Below are positions 46,331-59,365 of a DNA stretch of 64,000 nt, piece by piece. The stretch spans positions 186,001 through 250,000 of the forward strand of contig NC_135563.1 of the NCBI RefSeq assembly GCF_964340395.1. The letters are read 5' to 3'. The stretch comes from Glandiceps talaboti. Taxonomy: Eukaryota > Hemichordata > Enteropneusta > Spengelidae. The notes beneath the pieces were generated by a model. The model was given only the letters and a program-made list of their open reading frames with translations. It did no database searches and was not told the origin of the DNA. Numbering within the stretch: position 1 is the stretch's first letter; each line of letters begins with the position of its first letter. The position numbers were made by a program, and so were the translations under genes.

Positions 46331-47065
46331 TGCATATATAATATTCATACATGTATTCCTATGCGTTGTTTTTTTAAAATAAAGTACAGCCCTATAAATG
46401 TTGTTTTATATGCATGATCAATATCTTTGTTATTGTAAGAGTATTCTGGACAAAAAATTCAGGAAGTATGTCACTATAAAGGGACACCCTAAAAAACACC
46501 AAAAGGTCACATGACCCCATGAGGAGATCACGTGACACTGGCGGCCATATTGAATTTTTACTAAAAATACAAAAATGCAGATTTCAATGAATACTTGTAT
46601 TTCCTTTTGGTAAACACTATAATATGTATTAAAAGAATTGCAAATATTATAACTGAGAAGAAGGAATACATAATTTTGGGAGTATTTCAAGTAATCCATA
46701 ACATTTTATACGTGTATTGCTATGTGAAGTTTTCTATTGAAATACAGACCTGACTGATATGTGGCTTTACATGCCTGATCAATATCTCTGTTATTGTAAA
46801 GAGTATCCCAAACAAAATATTCCAGGATGTATGTCACTATAAAGGGGTACCATAAATGACACCAAATGGTCACATTTCTCGTCAGAAAGTCATGTGACAC
46901 TGGCGGCCATATTGGATTTCTACAAAAAGTACTAAAATTGCAGGATGTGTATGATATTTTAATGAATACCTGTATTTCATTTCAGGAAGACTGTCAATTA
47001 CAATAAATACATTGCAAACAATTGTCATTGAAAAGAGATATGGGCACATTATTGGGAAATTTTGC
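46331..47065. repeat. Two-copy tandem repeat of about 364 bp
   Basis: Both copies hold TGATCAATATCT.TGTTATTG, then TATGTCACTATAAAGGG and GTGACACTGGCGGCCATATT. The copies are clearly diverged. Confidence 0.85.
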
Positions 47066-47274
47066 AAATCAATCAGATGAATGTGTCACACCATTACAAA
47101 AATTACATTACAACTAATTCATTAATAGTTTTTACTGCCATCATGTTATTTAACTTCCCACAGCATGCGTCTACTAAAAATCATACAATGAAGTAAAGCT
47201 TTCTAATCTTAAATTTCTAAATAAAACATAATTATTCCAGAAAAGTCAGTAAAAATTGGCATTTTTTTCAGCTT

Positions 47275-47860
47275 TACAAAAATACATAATTATAGTTAGT
47301 CTTGAGACAAGCAACTATATTACAAATGCACAAAATATGAAGATAAAACAAGTGCTTCCTATCGCTTGTATTTTTGTCTGTATCACATATAAATGTTCTT
47401 GTAAATAAATAAATAAATAAACAATAAAACTTATACCATATATTTACATGTGAATGTTTGGTTTTAAAACAAAGAAACAAACAAACAAATAAACAATCTT
47501 CCTGTGATATTTTTATCACATGGTGGACGGATGAGTTGAGGTAGGTAAATATAAAACAACCTAGCAACCAGTACTAAAAATGATAAAACAAATGCTTCCT
47601 ATCTCTTGTATTTTTGTCTTTTATAAAGATCTGTATCACATATAAATGTTCTTGTAAATAAGTAAATAAACAATAAAACATACCACATATTTACATGTGA
47701 ATGTTTGTTTTTAAAATAAATAAATAAACAAACAAACAAACAAACAAACAAGCAAACAAACAAACAAACAAATACGCACTCTTTCTGTGATATTTTGAAC
47801 ACATGGTAGACGGATGAGTTGAGGTAGGTAAATATAAAACAACCTAGCAGCCAGTACAGG
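47275..47860. repeat. Two-copy tandem repeat of about 240 bp with (AAAC)n
   Basis: TGCTTCCTATC.CTTGTATTTT recurs about 240 bp apart, each copy ending with ACGGATGAGTTGAGGTAGG. The AAAC microsatellite inside has expanded in the second copy (47720-47773). Confidence 0.9.
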
Positions 47861-50728
47861 TCAGCTGTGATATTCGAAATACTATGGTTGGGAAACATTT
47901 ATCAAGAACAACTGATGAATTATTTCTCCAAGATAACAGTAATCAGAATCTGCATAAAAAGAAAACTGCAGATACAGTTTTGAAATCATGACCAGCATTG
48001 TTAAAAATGATTTTTGACCAATAATTGAAAAAAAATCTTCACGAATTGTACATATGTTTGACACAGGATGTAACTAATCTTTGGCGGAAAACTAGCCTCT
48101 GCAATGTATTTTATACATTCATATCAACATTTCATTTTTATTCAGACAGAGTATGAATTTATATAGAAATATCCATATCCGTAATAAAAAAGAACACTTT
48201 GAAAGTGCATTAACTTTATAAATTAAATTGTAAATGAAAAACAATGAATTGAACATTTCATTTTATCCCTAATACAAGTGACCTATCAGTCAGAATAGCT
48301 CCGCTGTTCTTTTTATTTTTTATTTTGGTAACATGTACGATGTAGAAGTGGTTCAGTTAACGTTGTTCAGCTCTTCACTGTGCAGTTTTGTTTTAGCGAT
48401 GTAATAAAGTGGTTAGTGGTTTCATATGTCTCACTATAAAACATATATATGTCTCACTATAAAACACATTTTACACAAAAAGTTGGTAAAATATTGTACT
48501 TTTATACCATAGTCACCATTTTATAAAAAATCTACTTTTATGAAAATTACACAAAATCTCAGAAAAATAATGACTAGGAAGGAAATGCACAAAAAAAAGG
48601 ATTTTTGAGGTTGGCTATAAATAATTGCAGTGTCTTACAGCTTTAACCCTGGAAAATGATGGAAAAGATCATCGGACAAAAACAATGAAACTGTGTGCTG
48701 GAGATTATGAAATAAAAACCCGGGAATTTCTCTGAAAACTGCACGAGAATAATAAGATAAGATGGGAAAAATATCGACAGATTATTTTTATTTGTATTTT
48801 GTAAAATAATCGATCTTATTTTATTGTCATTCTTTCAATGCCCTCCAAAACATCACCAAGCTATCGTCGGAACTCTGGGCATGTACTTTGTGCGGCGACT
48901 ATAAATCGCAGTTGTTGTTCATGTTCCGGATCGGGGGGAGGAGACATTCACGTAGGATGGTCTCCAAAAACCCCGTTCTAACAAAACTAGGCCGATCGGA
49001 ATTTAAAACTAAAAACTCATCGATGGATTGCTGAAAACGAGAACTCCAAACAGTCACCGTATCAATCGAAATTGCGCAATTTGCAATGATGCGAAAGTTG
49101 AAATCTCCATGCATACTGAGCTGATCAATATTCATATGCCATGACATCATTCATATCCCGCTTCCAATACGTCACTATTATTTCCATATAAGGGTAGCAA
49201 AATGCAAATTTCAGTGCGCGTATATGGTGATGAATGACAGCGCCGACTTCAGCTGGAGATCGACGATTATGAACACGGAAGTGTGCCACGCTCCCACCAC
49301 GTAATTTTACCAAACAAACGTTGATTTTTATGGTAACCATATACTGAAAAATGATATAAAATAAAATCAGACTGTTGTACAGGTTGGTTGGGGCTCGTGG
49401 ATTTTAATTTGCGCGAGCGGTAGGCGAGCGGAGCAATCGCTCACCTCAAAAGGCATGCCCTGGATCGAGACTACGCGTAAATGGTCGTAGTTTGGACTCT
49501 TGAATGACGGACAATAGGTGTTTACTTTCTATTGTCTACAACATAAAGTTCATGAATATGCGTCAAAACTCATGAATATTCACCGTAGTACATCGGAGCT
49601 ACGAGGAGCTACTCGTCGCTACTCGTGACTACGCGTAATTACGGTGCACTTGATTTTGATGCCTTCTCTTACTTGTTTGACGCCAACAGTGTCTTTTGAA
49701 AAGTGGCTACTTACTTGAAGTCGCATGGACTGATTTCCAATATGGCGTCAGTCACAATGCTCGTTAACATATTTTTTTTTTTTTAAATTACCAAAAAAAA
49801 AAATCATCAAAAATAGAAAAGAAGATGTGCTGACTTGAAATTAACAAATCTGAGTAAGCTACCCTCTGCGCATCAACACACCAGATATCAAAGCAATCTG
49901 ACAAGTAGTATTTGAGGAGATGATGAAAATATCATTTTTTTTTAAAAATCATAAAAAATTGAAAATGGCACAGATTAACTTGGCATGAACAAATCTGAAT
50001 AGCACCCCGGTGATGTTGAAATTTGAATTTTACATTGGAAAACTCACGCAAAAAATCCGATTGGAAAATCGCCCATATCACGAATAAGTTTCCCTCCACA
50101 CACTGAGCTAATACAAATAAAAGTCATTATTGAGCCGTAACAAAAAGAAATAAAACCAAAATAATCCATGATATAGCCAAAAATCACCCCCAGAAGCATG
50201 GGCATCAGCACGGTCACAAGATTGCGTAAATTTGAACGACATTCAAAAATTCATCCGTAAACTGCCGCCGGCAGCTCACACGGCCTTATCTGGAATTTGA
50301 TGTTTACATACAAGTACAATGTGTTCCAATAGCTAAATACTTGTATTCAATGATGTATTTCGAGTCAAATTCTGTTGAAATATCCAAAGATAGTGACATA
50401 ATTTATATCGTAGGCCATGTTATGAGAGCCGTTAATTACTTCCGCCATGTTGAAATTCGATTTTGTGAGCGAAAAAAGTACAAAAAATTACAATCGCTCG
50501 TCATTTGGATCGTACTCCAGATACCGTTCACTGTCATGCTTTCAAAATGGCTGTGTAGATAAACAAGGCTAATACGCATGTGTGGAACTAGTTATGGCAG
50601 CAAGTTTTGCAGCAATAGCTGCTGTTAAACGGCATACGGGCAAGGTAGGTGAATGAACTTCGGCGTTCCCGCAATAGCGGGAATTAATGGGTGCCCTAGA
50701 TCGTTCCCACAATAGCCGGAATTGGTGG
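47861..50728. other. Intronic sequence, no supported gene
   Basis: A - strand frame at 48899-49340 reads plausibly in places but has no family likeness. A serum-response-type CArG box, CCATATAAGG, lies at about 49188. Two diverged CGTTCCCGCAATAGCGGGAA-like units lie near 50660 and 50700. Confidence 0.4.
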
Positions 50729-51560
50729 TTAAAGGGTTAAAACAATCAAAAGGGACATTATTTTGGAAAGAGGGAAGTTGATATAGTCAACAACACTGGT
50801 ACCGGCATTGGCTGTACAAGTGAATTCGCCATGCTCAGCATCAACACTTGACCTTCCATTCAAAAAATGTAAATCAAGTGTACAACAAAGCGATAACAGA
50901 GAACGCCAAAAATTATTCACCTCTTTGTCTTTTGACACCCGTCGTAACTTAAAGGAATCCCTATCATACAATACAGAATCTCCAATAACATGTGTTGTAC
51001 TATCGTCATTAATATAGTCAAATTCTTCGCCTGTGCAAGCATTGAAATCTCCAGAAAGAATTACATAAACATCTGGTAAGTCAGATAAAATATTAGAAAT
51101 CAAATTCTCAGGTAATTCTATACCAATCGAGAAGGTAATGTGTTGTACGTTGAAGAATATTGTGGTGAAATATATGTTGAACACAAGAGTACATCTTTAT
51201 CCAACCCAAAAATACTTCCATCAAAAAGAAGGCAAATAGTATCAAGTAAATTACATTTAATATGGCGAATATTTTCTACAAATTTATTTCTTACTATTAC
51301 ACAAACTCCACCTGGATATCTACATTGTACCTTTACTTGCTTTCCTTGATCTGACTGAACTGAAACCTGCAAAGCCTGGAAAATTATACTTAAATGAATT
51401 TACATCATCTGCCCACCTTTCAACCAACGAAATAATATCATAATCTTAAATAAAATTCGCAAAATCAAAACAGTATAATTTATGTTTCAAACCCTGTAAT
51501 TCCATGTTAGAAATGACACTGGGCCATGGCCTGTTTCCTATTCAGACTCTGACAAGTCGT
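50729..51560 (-). pseudogene. LINE endonuclease domain, broken
   Basis: A - strand AP-type endonuclease of a non-LTR retrotransposon. From about 51560 it has a start with DYDIIS-like residues, then GGVCVIVRNKFVENI, STYISPQYSS and the catalytic VILSGDFNACTGEEFDYI, with LHFLNGRSSVD and SVVDYI near the end. It is spread over at least two frames and cut off at about 50729, where reverse transcriptase should follow. ORF1 of apparently the same element lies upstream on the - strand at 52790-53462. Confidence 0.75.
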
Positions 51561-52561
51561 TTATAAGACCTGGATTGTTACGGTGCTGTAAGGGAAGGCA
51601 GATATATCAAGTGCACTGTAATTATGCGTCAGGACGAGTTACGCCGGGTGAAGACGATAAATGTCGAGAAACGGGAGATAATGAGGTGTTCGTAGTTCAT
51701 GAATAACTGACAATAGATAATGACTTTTGCCCTCCTTTGTTTTCTATAAGTTCATTGTATTCACGCGTTTCGGGATGTTATTGGATGTTATCGCCTTGGT
51801 TTGTTTCCAGTACCGACATCGTCTTTGTGCGTCTTTGACCGTAATTTGAAAAAAAAGTAAAAAACATTGGAACTATGCACAATCAACAGGGCTCAAAATG
51901 AACTTGTTTCCCTGGTAGCCCCGTACAACACATGTAAAGGTACATACAACTAGTTAATATCGTAAAATGATTAAAAAAAATATAATAATACACAGACAGA
52001 AGAGGAAGGTGTGCATACAAAATTATTAATCAAATTAAATTGTACGCGATGTATCAGTAATCGACCGCGGCCCTTGGGAATGTGTTGACCTTTCTACAAT
52101 TATACAACCAAAACCCTGTGTGCTTATGATGATGATGAAGTGAGAAACAGTCAAAATAATTTGCACCAAAAAGCTCAATTTCCAAAATACAAGTACAACT
52201 TACGATGTCGGATTACTGTATGCCAGTGCCAGTGCAGTGGTATGGTGATTAGTGTGTCGCACTATACGCCAATTTCGTATGTCATGACTAATTTTATATC
52301 TTTTAAGGTTATAGACCACGTTCAATGTCCCTTGTTGATATTGGTTTGCAGTTAAGAAAGTAATGATTATACACATCCATAACTATACATTTTCTGAAAG
52401 TTCTTGATCCACTCTTTACAATGAAATTAGTAAAATTTGGTTTTATGTACTTCAGGTCACGTGACCTCTACATACGTGATAATTTGCATGTTTGGTTCAA
52501 CAAAAATTAGCTCCTTCAAATTTCGACCAACAATAGAAAACGACGCACAGTGTTTATCACC

Positions 52562-52738
52562 ACGTCAGTGGCTACAAAACCGTGTCTCAAATTTTTCCTA
52601 TCTGTTTTTGTAACGAAGATATATAAATAATAATAAATAGTGTCCAAATAAACCATGTATGTATCATCTAAATCCGTCTTACTTTCGAACAAAAGATGCA
52701 ATCAAAAATCTGAGACACGGTTTTGGAGCCACTGACGT
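52562..52738. mobile_element. Fold-back MITE of about 177 bp
   Basis: CGTCAGTGGCTACAAAACCG (52562) pairs with the complement of CGGTTTTGGAGCCACTGACG (ending 52738), giving near-perfect arms of about 30 bp with TGTCTCA. It lies between the LINE ORF1 and endonuclease fragments and may have helped to split them. Confidence 0.8.
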
Positions 52739-52789
52739 CTATATTTGTAGCTGATTTAGTTGCTGATAAAACCGATCTTTCTGTGACAA

Positions 52790-53462
52790 TTAACTTTCCA
52801 TTTTTGAAATAGGCTCCCACTTGTGCATGGCGATGATTTTACGCTGACGTTTAGTGAGATCATTTCCAATTCCAATGTTAGCTTTCCGCAAGTCCTCGTG
52901 CGCAGCTATAGCCAACAATTTATCATCCCAATGGTGGAATTTGACTATCATTGGGCATGGTTTCCTTGACCAATTTGCAGCAACACGATGGGCACGAACA
53001 AAATCACACCTTTGCCATTTCTTCTTTTTAATTGTTTGGTTCAAAATGTCCAAAACTTTATCACGACAATCGTCAAACAACTCTTTAAGACTTTCCTCAT
53101 CAAACGCTTCGAGTTTGTCAGCATCTTCCTCTACCTGGTCAAGTCAACCGAAAACATCGTCAATTTTATCAGCAACAGCAGATAAATCTAACTCCGCAAT
53201 ATTTTGGGTTTCTTTCAATTCCCCTAACTGTAGTCTGCAACTTTTGAACCGACTCCTGCATTGACCCAAAGTCTTCACTAAGTTTTGTACAGGTATTTGC
53301 CAATTTTTTGTTTGCAGATTTCAGTTCAAGTATCTCGTCTCTGATTTGTCTAGTAGAGTTTTTTATTTCCGCAGACAGATCGGCCTTTAAAGACTCCATA
53401 GCTTTCATGATATGTCCTTTTCCGGTCGGGGTTAGACCACAGGGTAAAGGACCAATGATCAA
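52790..53462 (-). pseudogene. LINE ORF1 (L1-like RNA-binding protein), one frameshift
   Basis: The - strand part from 53462 has a basic start and a coiled coil (IRDEILELKSANKKLANTC, DFGSMQESVQKLQTT). After a shift near 53190 the second part carries RRM/C-terminal features of L1-type ORF1: DFVRAHRVAANW, PMIVKFHHWDDKLLAI and NDLTKRQRKIIAMHKW, ending at TGA or TAA near 52790. Such proteins coat element RNA as trimers. No ATG precedes the open frame in the visible copy. Confidence 0.75.
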
Positions 53463-54954
53463 TTTTGTATTCGCGATTTTCCGGATTTCTAATATTATTT
53501 TCTGTACATTTCAAATAAAGTTTTAAATACTGTTTCCTCTTACTGTTTTTTTTTCTATTTCCTACCTGATATCAATGTCTTATCTGAGTTTATCAGCTTT
53601 GCATTAATTAGTAGCTTGCTAGAACAAACTCACTATTTGCCCAAATTAACGCATTATACTGTGAGTGTAAACATCTACTGATACGACTAATGGTAATACA
53701 CGGAAAGGGGTGAAACTCCAAAGGGACGTGTCCAGAAATTTGCAAAGAAATCAACTGTCAAACGGTACAATGGTAATTCCACAACCAGAAATCCTAAAGT
53801 ACAAATGAAGGGAAGCATTGATGAAGTTACAGCATTCAAGCTTTTCTGTAAGTGCCCTAACATGAAACCAGGCCAACACACTGACGATGTCCCGATGACA
53901 TCCGTAAAGCAGGAAGTCGGAAGTTGAAACCTTTGACCCCTGAGTTGTTTATTACTGGCGACATGTGCCTAACTTGTAAACAAATTACCCAGGATTCTCT
54001 GGGAATAAACTCGCATTCTGTCAATCGCTATCTTCGCTTCGTACAAATGTTGGGACATAAGGAAGGAGAAAAGGGTAAAATACACTCATGAAACACTGCA
54101 CAGAAGTCAATACTTTTTCATTTTTGAGTTTCGTCCTACATTTTCCTCATTTTTGTGACGTTTTCGCACTATTTAATAAAAACCAAAAGTCCTATCATGT
54201 ACCAAATGACGCGACGTTCTATTTTCGAAAATGTCGATCTTGCTGCGCTGCACGGGTTACATTTTGGGGACATTTGTGGTTTTCAATCGTGAATATCTAC
54301 CATGCAAGTATTTCTTTGAATATCGACTTTTAAATATATCACCCATGCTACATTTTTCACGATAGACATTTTTGGTTTTCAATCGTGAATATCTATCGGG
54401 CAAGCAATTCTTGGACAACGTCGGCTTTTTTAATATGTCAATCCTACATCCATGATCCTAATGAACGACACACTGTTTTGTACAGGCGACAGACGTTTTT
54501 GGTTTTCAATCGTGTCAAAACTGTCTTCACAAGCATTTCTTCAAATATGTCGGCTTTTTAATTTGAGAATGAAATAACAATATGCATGATAATAAACTAT
54601 GCATGATTTTACCATTTGTTTATTTCCTGTTGCTTTGTGAATTCATGAATAAATTAAGTGGCAGGGTGATTTACGGATGTTCTCTGGACACGTCCCTTTG
54701 GAGTTTCATCCCTTTCCGTGCATTACCATTTAGTCGGATCAGTAGATGTTTACACTCACGGCATTTTGTTCTAGCAAGCTACTAATTAATGCAAAGCTGA
54801 TAAACTCAGATAAGACATTGATATCAGGTAGGAAAAAGAAAAAAACAGTAAGAGGAAACAGTATTTAAAACTTTATTTGAAATGTACAGAAAATAATATT
54901 AGAAATCCGGAAAATCGCGAATACAAAATTGATCATTGGTCCTTTACCCTGTGG
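53438..54954. repeat. Large inverted repeat (arms of about 270-300 bp)
   Basis: 53438-53736 and 54683-54954 are inverted copies; both hold ACATTTCAAATAAAGTTTTA, TTTATCAGCTTTGCATTAAT or its complement, and CCCTTTGGAGTTTCA-like segments. The left arm has about 27 extra bases. The left arm overlaps the LINE ORF1 start. The central 0.95 kb differs. Confidence 0.9.
54240..54565. repeat. Three-copy tandem repeat of about 125 bp
   Basis: TGGTTTTCAATCGTGAATATC occurs at about 54279 and 54373, and in shortened form at about 54500, each followed by an AAGCA/AAGTA-TTTCTT and TCGGCTTTTTAA segment. Confidence 0.8.
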
Positions 54955-55164
54955 TTAGACTCAATATCACCAGCCAGTTGTAGTAGAGAAAAAATCAAAG
55001 GCTTGCTCATAGTGGACATACAATCTTTGAGTTCTCTCATGGCCATGCCAGTTCCTTGCACCTGGCAGAATATCAGGTCGGACGACTTCGCGTTGGCGAC
55101 TAATGAACTTTTGCAGGCGAATGGCATATTCTGCACACAAACATCACCATCTAGCAACAGACAA
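54955..55164 (-). pseudogene. LINE 5' fragment with decayed 2A-like peptide
   Basis: The - strand frame reads PFACKSSLVANAKSSDLIFC and then FSLLQLAGDIESNHR, a 2A-like motif in which the essential PGP has been lost or shifted out of frame. It abuts the right arm of the large inverted repeat. Confidence 0.45.
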
Positions 55165-55372
55165 TGTCTTCCTGACATTTGCATACATTTTTTGAATATT
55201 CGTTCCCTTGTCTATGAATTATTTTTAATTTTAATGTTATTCTCTTGTCTACTTGACGTTATTTGACCAAAATATACTGCCATTGGCTGTTGCTAAGGGC
55301 ATGGTCATGGTTGCTTGGGCCAATTGTGTCAAAATATTTTGAAGAAAATCTGGAGAATAACACTAGAAACAG
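55165..55372. mobile_element. Helentron-like family A, core fragment
   Basis: GACATTTGCATACATTTTTTG followed by TTGACCAAAATATACTGCC, TCATGGTTGCTTGGGCC and CAAAATATTTTGAAGAAAATC; both ends are missing. Confidence 0.75.
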
Positions 55373-55896
55373 CTCACCAACTAGTATGCATTTGCAAGCA
55401 AAAGCGTAGTTCCAGGGCACAGTTAGGGACATGAAGAGGCAATCAGATGATGATTGGATTGGTGTAAATTGGCCGATAGTGGATATATTGAGGGAAGGAT
55501 AGTGTGGCAGTGAAACAAGGTTACATACCTAAGGGTTGGGAGACATCTGGTATATTACAGGATCATGGTAGCTGTAACATGTTTGCATGACATGGGCATT
55601 TCCCAATAGGTGAGTGTGCAGATTTGACATACATGTACATGTAGATGTGGTCTATTAGGGTGGTTTTGAGTGTGGTAGCTGTTTTAACAACTTGATTGAA
55701 TTGGAAGCTGGACATGAATTTCTCAACTGGCACAATTTTGGAGGTGATGTAGAAATACCGAGGTCGATGTTGATGTAGAAATAAGTAGCACGATATTTTA
55801 TATGATTGCGCCAAAAGATAGTACACGAGTTCAACTCTCTTCATGACACTGAAGAATGCACATCGAAAGTCATCTGTTGTAGTATTGACACATACT
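55373..55896. other. Non-coding; holds one of two dispersed copies of a 100-bp segment
   Basis: 55735-55830 (GGTGATGTAGAAATACCGA to GCGCCAAAAGATAG) recurs, diverged, at 57012-57105. No gene seen. Confidence 0.6.
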
Positions 55897-56925
55897 CAGG
55901 GTTCTCCACAATTTTGAAAAATAAAGGGGTGCCATAATTTGAATATTTATTTGCATATCATTAGCATATTTCCAGATCATAATATTAGGAGTGAAAAAAG
56001 TTTCCAAAATCAAAACATTCAGCAAACTAAAATGCACTGAAATGTGTTGAGATCACCAATTTCCAAACCTTTAAACATAATTGACAATGTGAAAATTTCA
56101 GGAAGGAGTTTGATAGTTACACAGATGATGTTACACATACAGTAATGTTGGCAAGCATGTTTTACACACACAACACATGGCATTGTTGATGTACATGTAT
56201 TGAGTTTTGAGTTGTTGGTTTCACCTTGTAAAGGTGCATGTCATTCATAAAAAATTAATTGAAAACAATTCATTTCCCTTTATTTCTCTAAAATTTGATA
56301 TATTTTTAATTTTCATGAATGGAAAATCATTTTTCATCAAAATTTGCCGGAAATACGTACATTTTTAATGTGACGAATTTGGGCTAAGAATAACTGAATA
56401 CGTTCAGTGCAAATGTACAGTAACAAACATGGCTGCCACATCGGAGCTACCTCTTGGTACTACGATCGCGATTCACATCCAAACGTGACCATTTAGGACA
56501 TTAATTTTACCATGGAACCGTACCAGAGTAGTTATTTCTAAACAACATGTATAAATATTAGGTTTTTGTTCGTATTTATCGATACAGTGCGAAAATTGCC
56601 GTGACATCGTACATCATATGTGTACTGTGTATTACGTATACGGGAAGGCTTGGAAATTACGGGCTTGATATACCCGGCCATAGAAACTACCAACGTACCT
56701 TCTACTTTACGACGGTACTACATTTACTGGTTTTGTTTCGGCAACCATTGTTATAATCAAGGTGATAAATAAGTTCATAAATGATGATAGACACAGTGTC
56801 GCTGTTCACTTCCTTCATTAACGGCATTGAATAGAATCTCTTGAAGACGTTCATGCCAAAACAAATGGGCGGTCCATGAAAACGGGGGCGATGCGCCCCT
56901 CAAAAACCCCCCGTGGAGAACACTG
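55897..56925. mobile_element. CAG-ended DNA transposon, non-autonomous (second type)
   Basis: The left end CAGGGTTCTCCAC and the inverted right end CAGTGTTCTCCAC flank 1,029 bp without a transposase ORF. The flanks are CATACT (55891-55896) and CATACA (56926-56931), a near-perfect 6-bp duplication. Confidence 0.78.
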
Positions 56926-57151
56926 CATACACAGAAGCATGCAAACAGTGCCTGTTTCTTATCAACAGGACGGCAACTAAATTTGCTAAGAAAAAAATCA
57001 AAAGGAGCACAATTTTGAAGGTGATGTAGAAATACCGACATCAATGTTGATGCATAGAAATGAGTAGCATGATTTTTTGTAGGATTACGCCAAAAGATAA
57101 AAGGAGTAGTCGAGCACAAAACTATGACCACATACAATGTTTTGATACCAA

Positions 57152-57652
57152 TGTACACAGTAGCTGCAATAATTGTAGCGTTTGATGTGATTTTGAGGGC
57201 TTTTTCATCTGTTTTTGTGCCTTTTTTCGTTGTGACGTTTAACCCGAATCAAATGCTACAATTCCTCTAATGCAAATGCAAATAGACGGAAGCGATTCAG
57301 ATCTGAATCGCAAAGTTGGGCGGACTTTTCTGCTAAATTACACCTTACCTGGCAAAATTTCGGACATTTCCTAACGCCAACATTAATTACGGAGCCTTCA
57401 AGACCAAAGAAATGTTCAGAGGTACCCCAATTCCGTCAAAATCAGCAAATGTAGCAAGGCGTGCAGCATTTTGAAACGGGTAGTATGCTGACCCCTCGCT
57501 CATGTTTTCAATGTGGTCTCGTCTATTTGCATTTGCATTAGAGGAATTGTAGCTTTTGAATCGGGTTAAACGTTGGAACGAAAAAAGGCACAAAAACAGA
57601 CGAAAAAGCCCTCAAAATCACATCAAACACTACAATTATTGCAGCTATGTAC
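57152..57652. mobile_element. Inverted-repeat element with arms of about 135 bp
   Basis: The left arm (57152-57291) contains GTTTGATGTGATTTTGAGGG and ATGCAAATGCAAATAGACG; the right arm (57521-57652) is its diverged complement. The interior of about 230 bp is unique. Confidence 0.85.
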
Positions 57653-58099
57653 ACAGATACAAGCTGAGTGATACCAATATATTTGTCCCTTAATTTAACA
57701 AAATCACATCCAATGATGCACAAATTCGATCAAAACAGGTTCACACATCGTAAACTCAACTTTACTGTACTGTGATCGCTAATCACGCTTCCAGAACGTT
57801 CTTGTTAACCATGTGCTTTGTAATGAGTCAGCATTTAAACATGACCCCTCAAACTGCACAACTTTTAGTACAGTCCCACCTCTGCAACACGATATTGTCA
57901 GCTATCACAAGTTTTCAGCTTACGCAAATAGCGACGAGATAGGGGGTCCTCAAAGGCTAGCGATTGCCGCAATGCATGCTGGGAAACCCAGAAGAAAACT
58001 GTGTGGGGACCACTACAGAGTTGTAAACCGGAAGTGGATTGAAAGTGAGAACGGAGAGAAATACAAGAGTTCCAGGGTGCTAGATGGCGCCATGGAACT
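57653..58099. other. Intronic sequence, nothing recognised
   Basis: A + strand frame at 57813-58139 is open but has no family likeness and runs into family A repeat sequence. Confidence 0.4.
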
Positions 58100-58870
58100 A
58101 AATATCAGTCTCATTGACCAAGTACTTTTTGAGATATAAATTTTTGACCAAAATTCACATGTTTACACCTAATCTGCATATTACTGTTGCGATCATTAAA
58201 TGCTTAACATTTCTTCATCTATATACCTCCAGATGCATCCCTGTTAAATTTCATCCCAATCTGCTCAGTAGGTTTGGAATTTTAGGTTTTTGACCAAAAA
58301 GACACAATTTTAGCCCTAATATCATGAAGATACATGTATCTTAATTTGCTCACCCCTAAGAATGTTCCTCCCTCCTAATTGTACTTTTGGAGTTCAAGTT
58401 TTTTGACCAAAAATCACAATTTCCCATGACCACCAAATATCAAAGCAATCGGCCTAGCAGTTTTTGAATTAAAGTTGTTTACACACACACACGCGCACGC
58501 ACGCACGCACGCACGCACACACACGCACAGACAGACAGACACCGGACGATCCCTATAGCACTACTCAACCTCAGTTGAGTTGTGCTTAAAATCATCTTAT
58601 CTTCATCTATACATACATGTACCTGGATACATCCCCATTAAATTTCAGCCCAATCTGGTGTTTTGGATTTAAAGATTTTTGACCAAAAAGACACATTTTT
58701 AGCCCTAATTTGCATATCACTGATGGAATCATCATGTCATGAACAATTCTTAATTTATAATCTAAACACCTCTAAGAACATTCCAACCAAATTTCAGATT
58801 GATCTGCTGAGTACTTTGAGTATAAGTTTTTTGACCCAAATCACACACCAGTGGTAAGATTATTTTGATT
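58100..58870. mobile_element. Helentron-like family A, distal part (one full end and one fragment)
   Basis: 58100-58590 carries AGTCTCATTGACCAAGTAC, the hexanucleotide-like CACG/CA run at 58487-58530, GACAGACAGACACCGGACGA and CCTCAGTTGAGTTGTGCTTAA. 58591-58870 restarts within the AAATTTCAGCCCAATCTGG segment, showing a nested or tandem arrangement. Confidence 0.75.
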
Positions 58871-58989
58871 TGAGCAATTGAACAAAGGCATCTAGCCTGA
58901 AAGGACCTTGGCCTTTCAGTTAAAATTTTACAACACAAATTTGTTGTAGTTCTCCAACTGTTAGTGATATAACTTTAAGTGTACTCTAC

Positions 58990-59077
58990 CTGCATCTGTG
59001 GTTGTTCTGGATGTCCATATGATGACCCATTGACAGATCCTGCTGCAGAACTTACTGGACTATTTGGTGCTTTAGGA
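58990..59077 (-). CDS. BNIP3: BNIP3 Ser/Pro-rich exon
   Basis: An 88-nt exon between a TGTTTTGTTTACAG acceptor and a CAG-GTAGAG donor. One base finishes the previous codon, then PKAPNSPVSSAAGSVNGSSY and GHPEQPQMQ follow, ending in phase 0. The low-complexity Ser/Pro/Gly composition fits the linker between the N-terminal LIR region and the DWIWDW core of BNIP3. The phase joins perfectly with exon 44712-44800, 14.2 kb away. Assignment to BNIP3 rests on phase, strand and position, since this linker is poorly conserved. The exon(s) encoding the N-terminus and LC3-interacting motif were not identified to the right. Confidence 0.7.
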
Positions 59078-59365
59078 CTGTAAACAAAACATCAATCAAA
59101 TATATAAGCACATTATCACAAATCAGTTATTACTGTTATTTCTTCCACTACACTTCAAAATAAAGTGGGATTCCACATATACGTAATATATATTCATGAG
59201 CAATGACATAATGATAATCTGACCAATCAAAAGTCTGTCTCTCAAAGAATACATCTCAAAATCATAACAACAATGACTGCTCATGTTATGGCGAGTTATA
59301 GCAACTGCCGCGGCAATGCAGTATTCACACATACAACTATCCCAAAAGAGGTCCTAGAAATACCG

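Noticed and set aside
48899-49340. A - strand gene near a CArG box
   Set aside because: Composition is only weakly protein-like, frames change without splice sites, and a single CArG match is expected by chance in AT-rich DNA.
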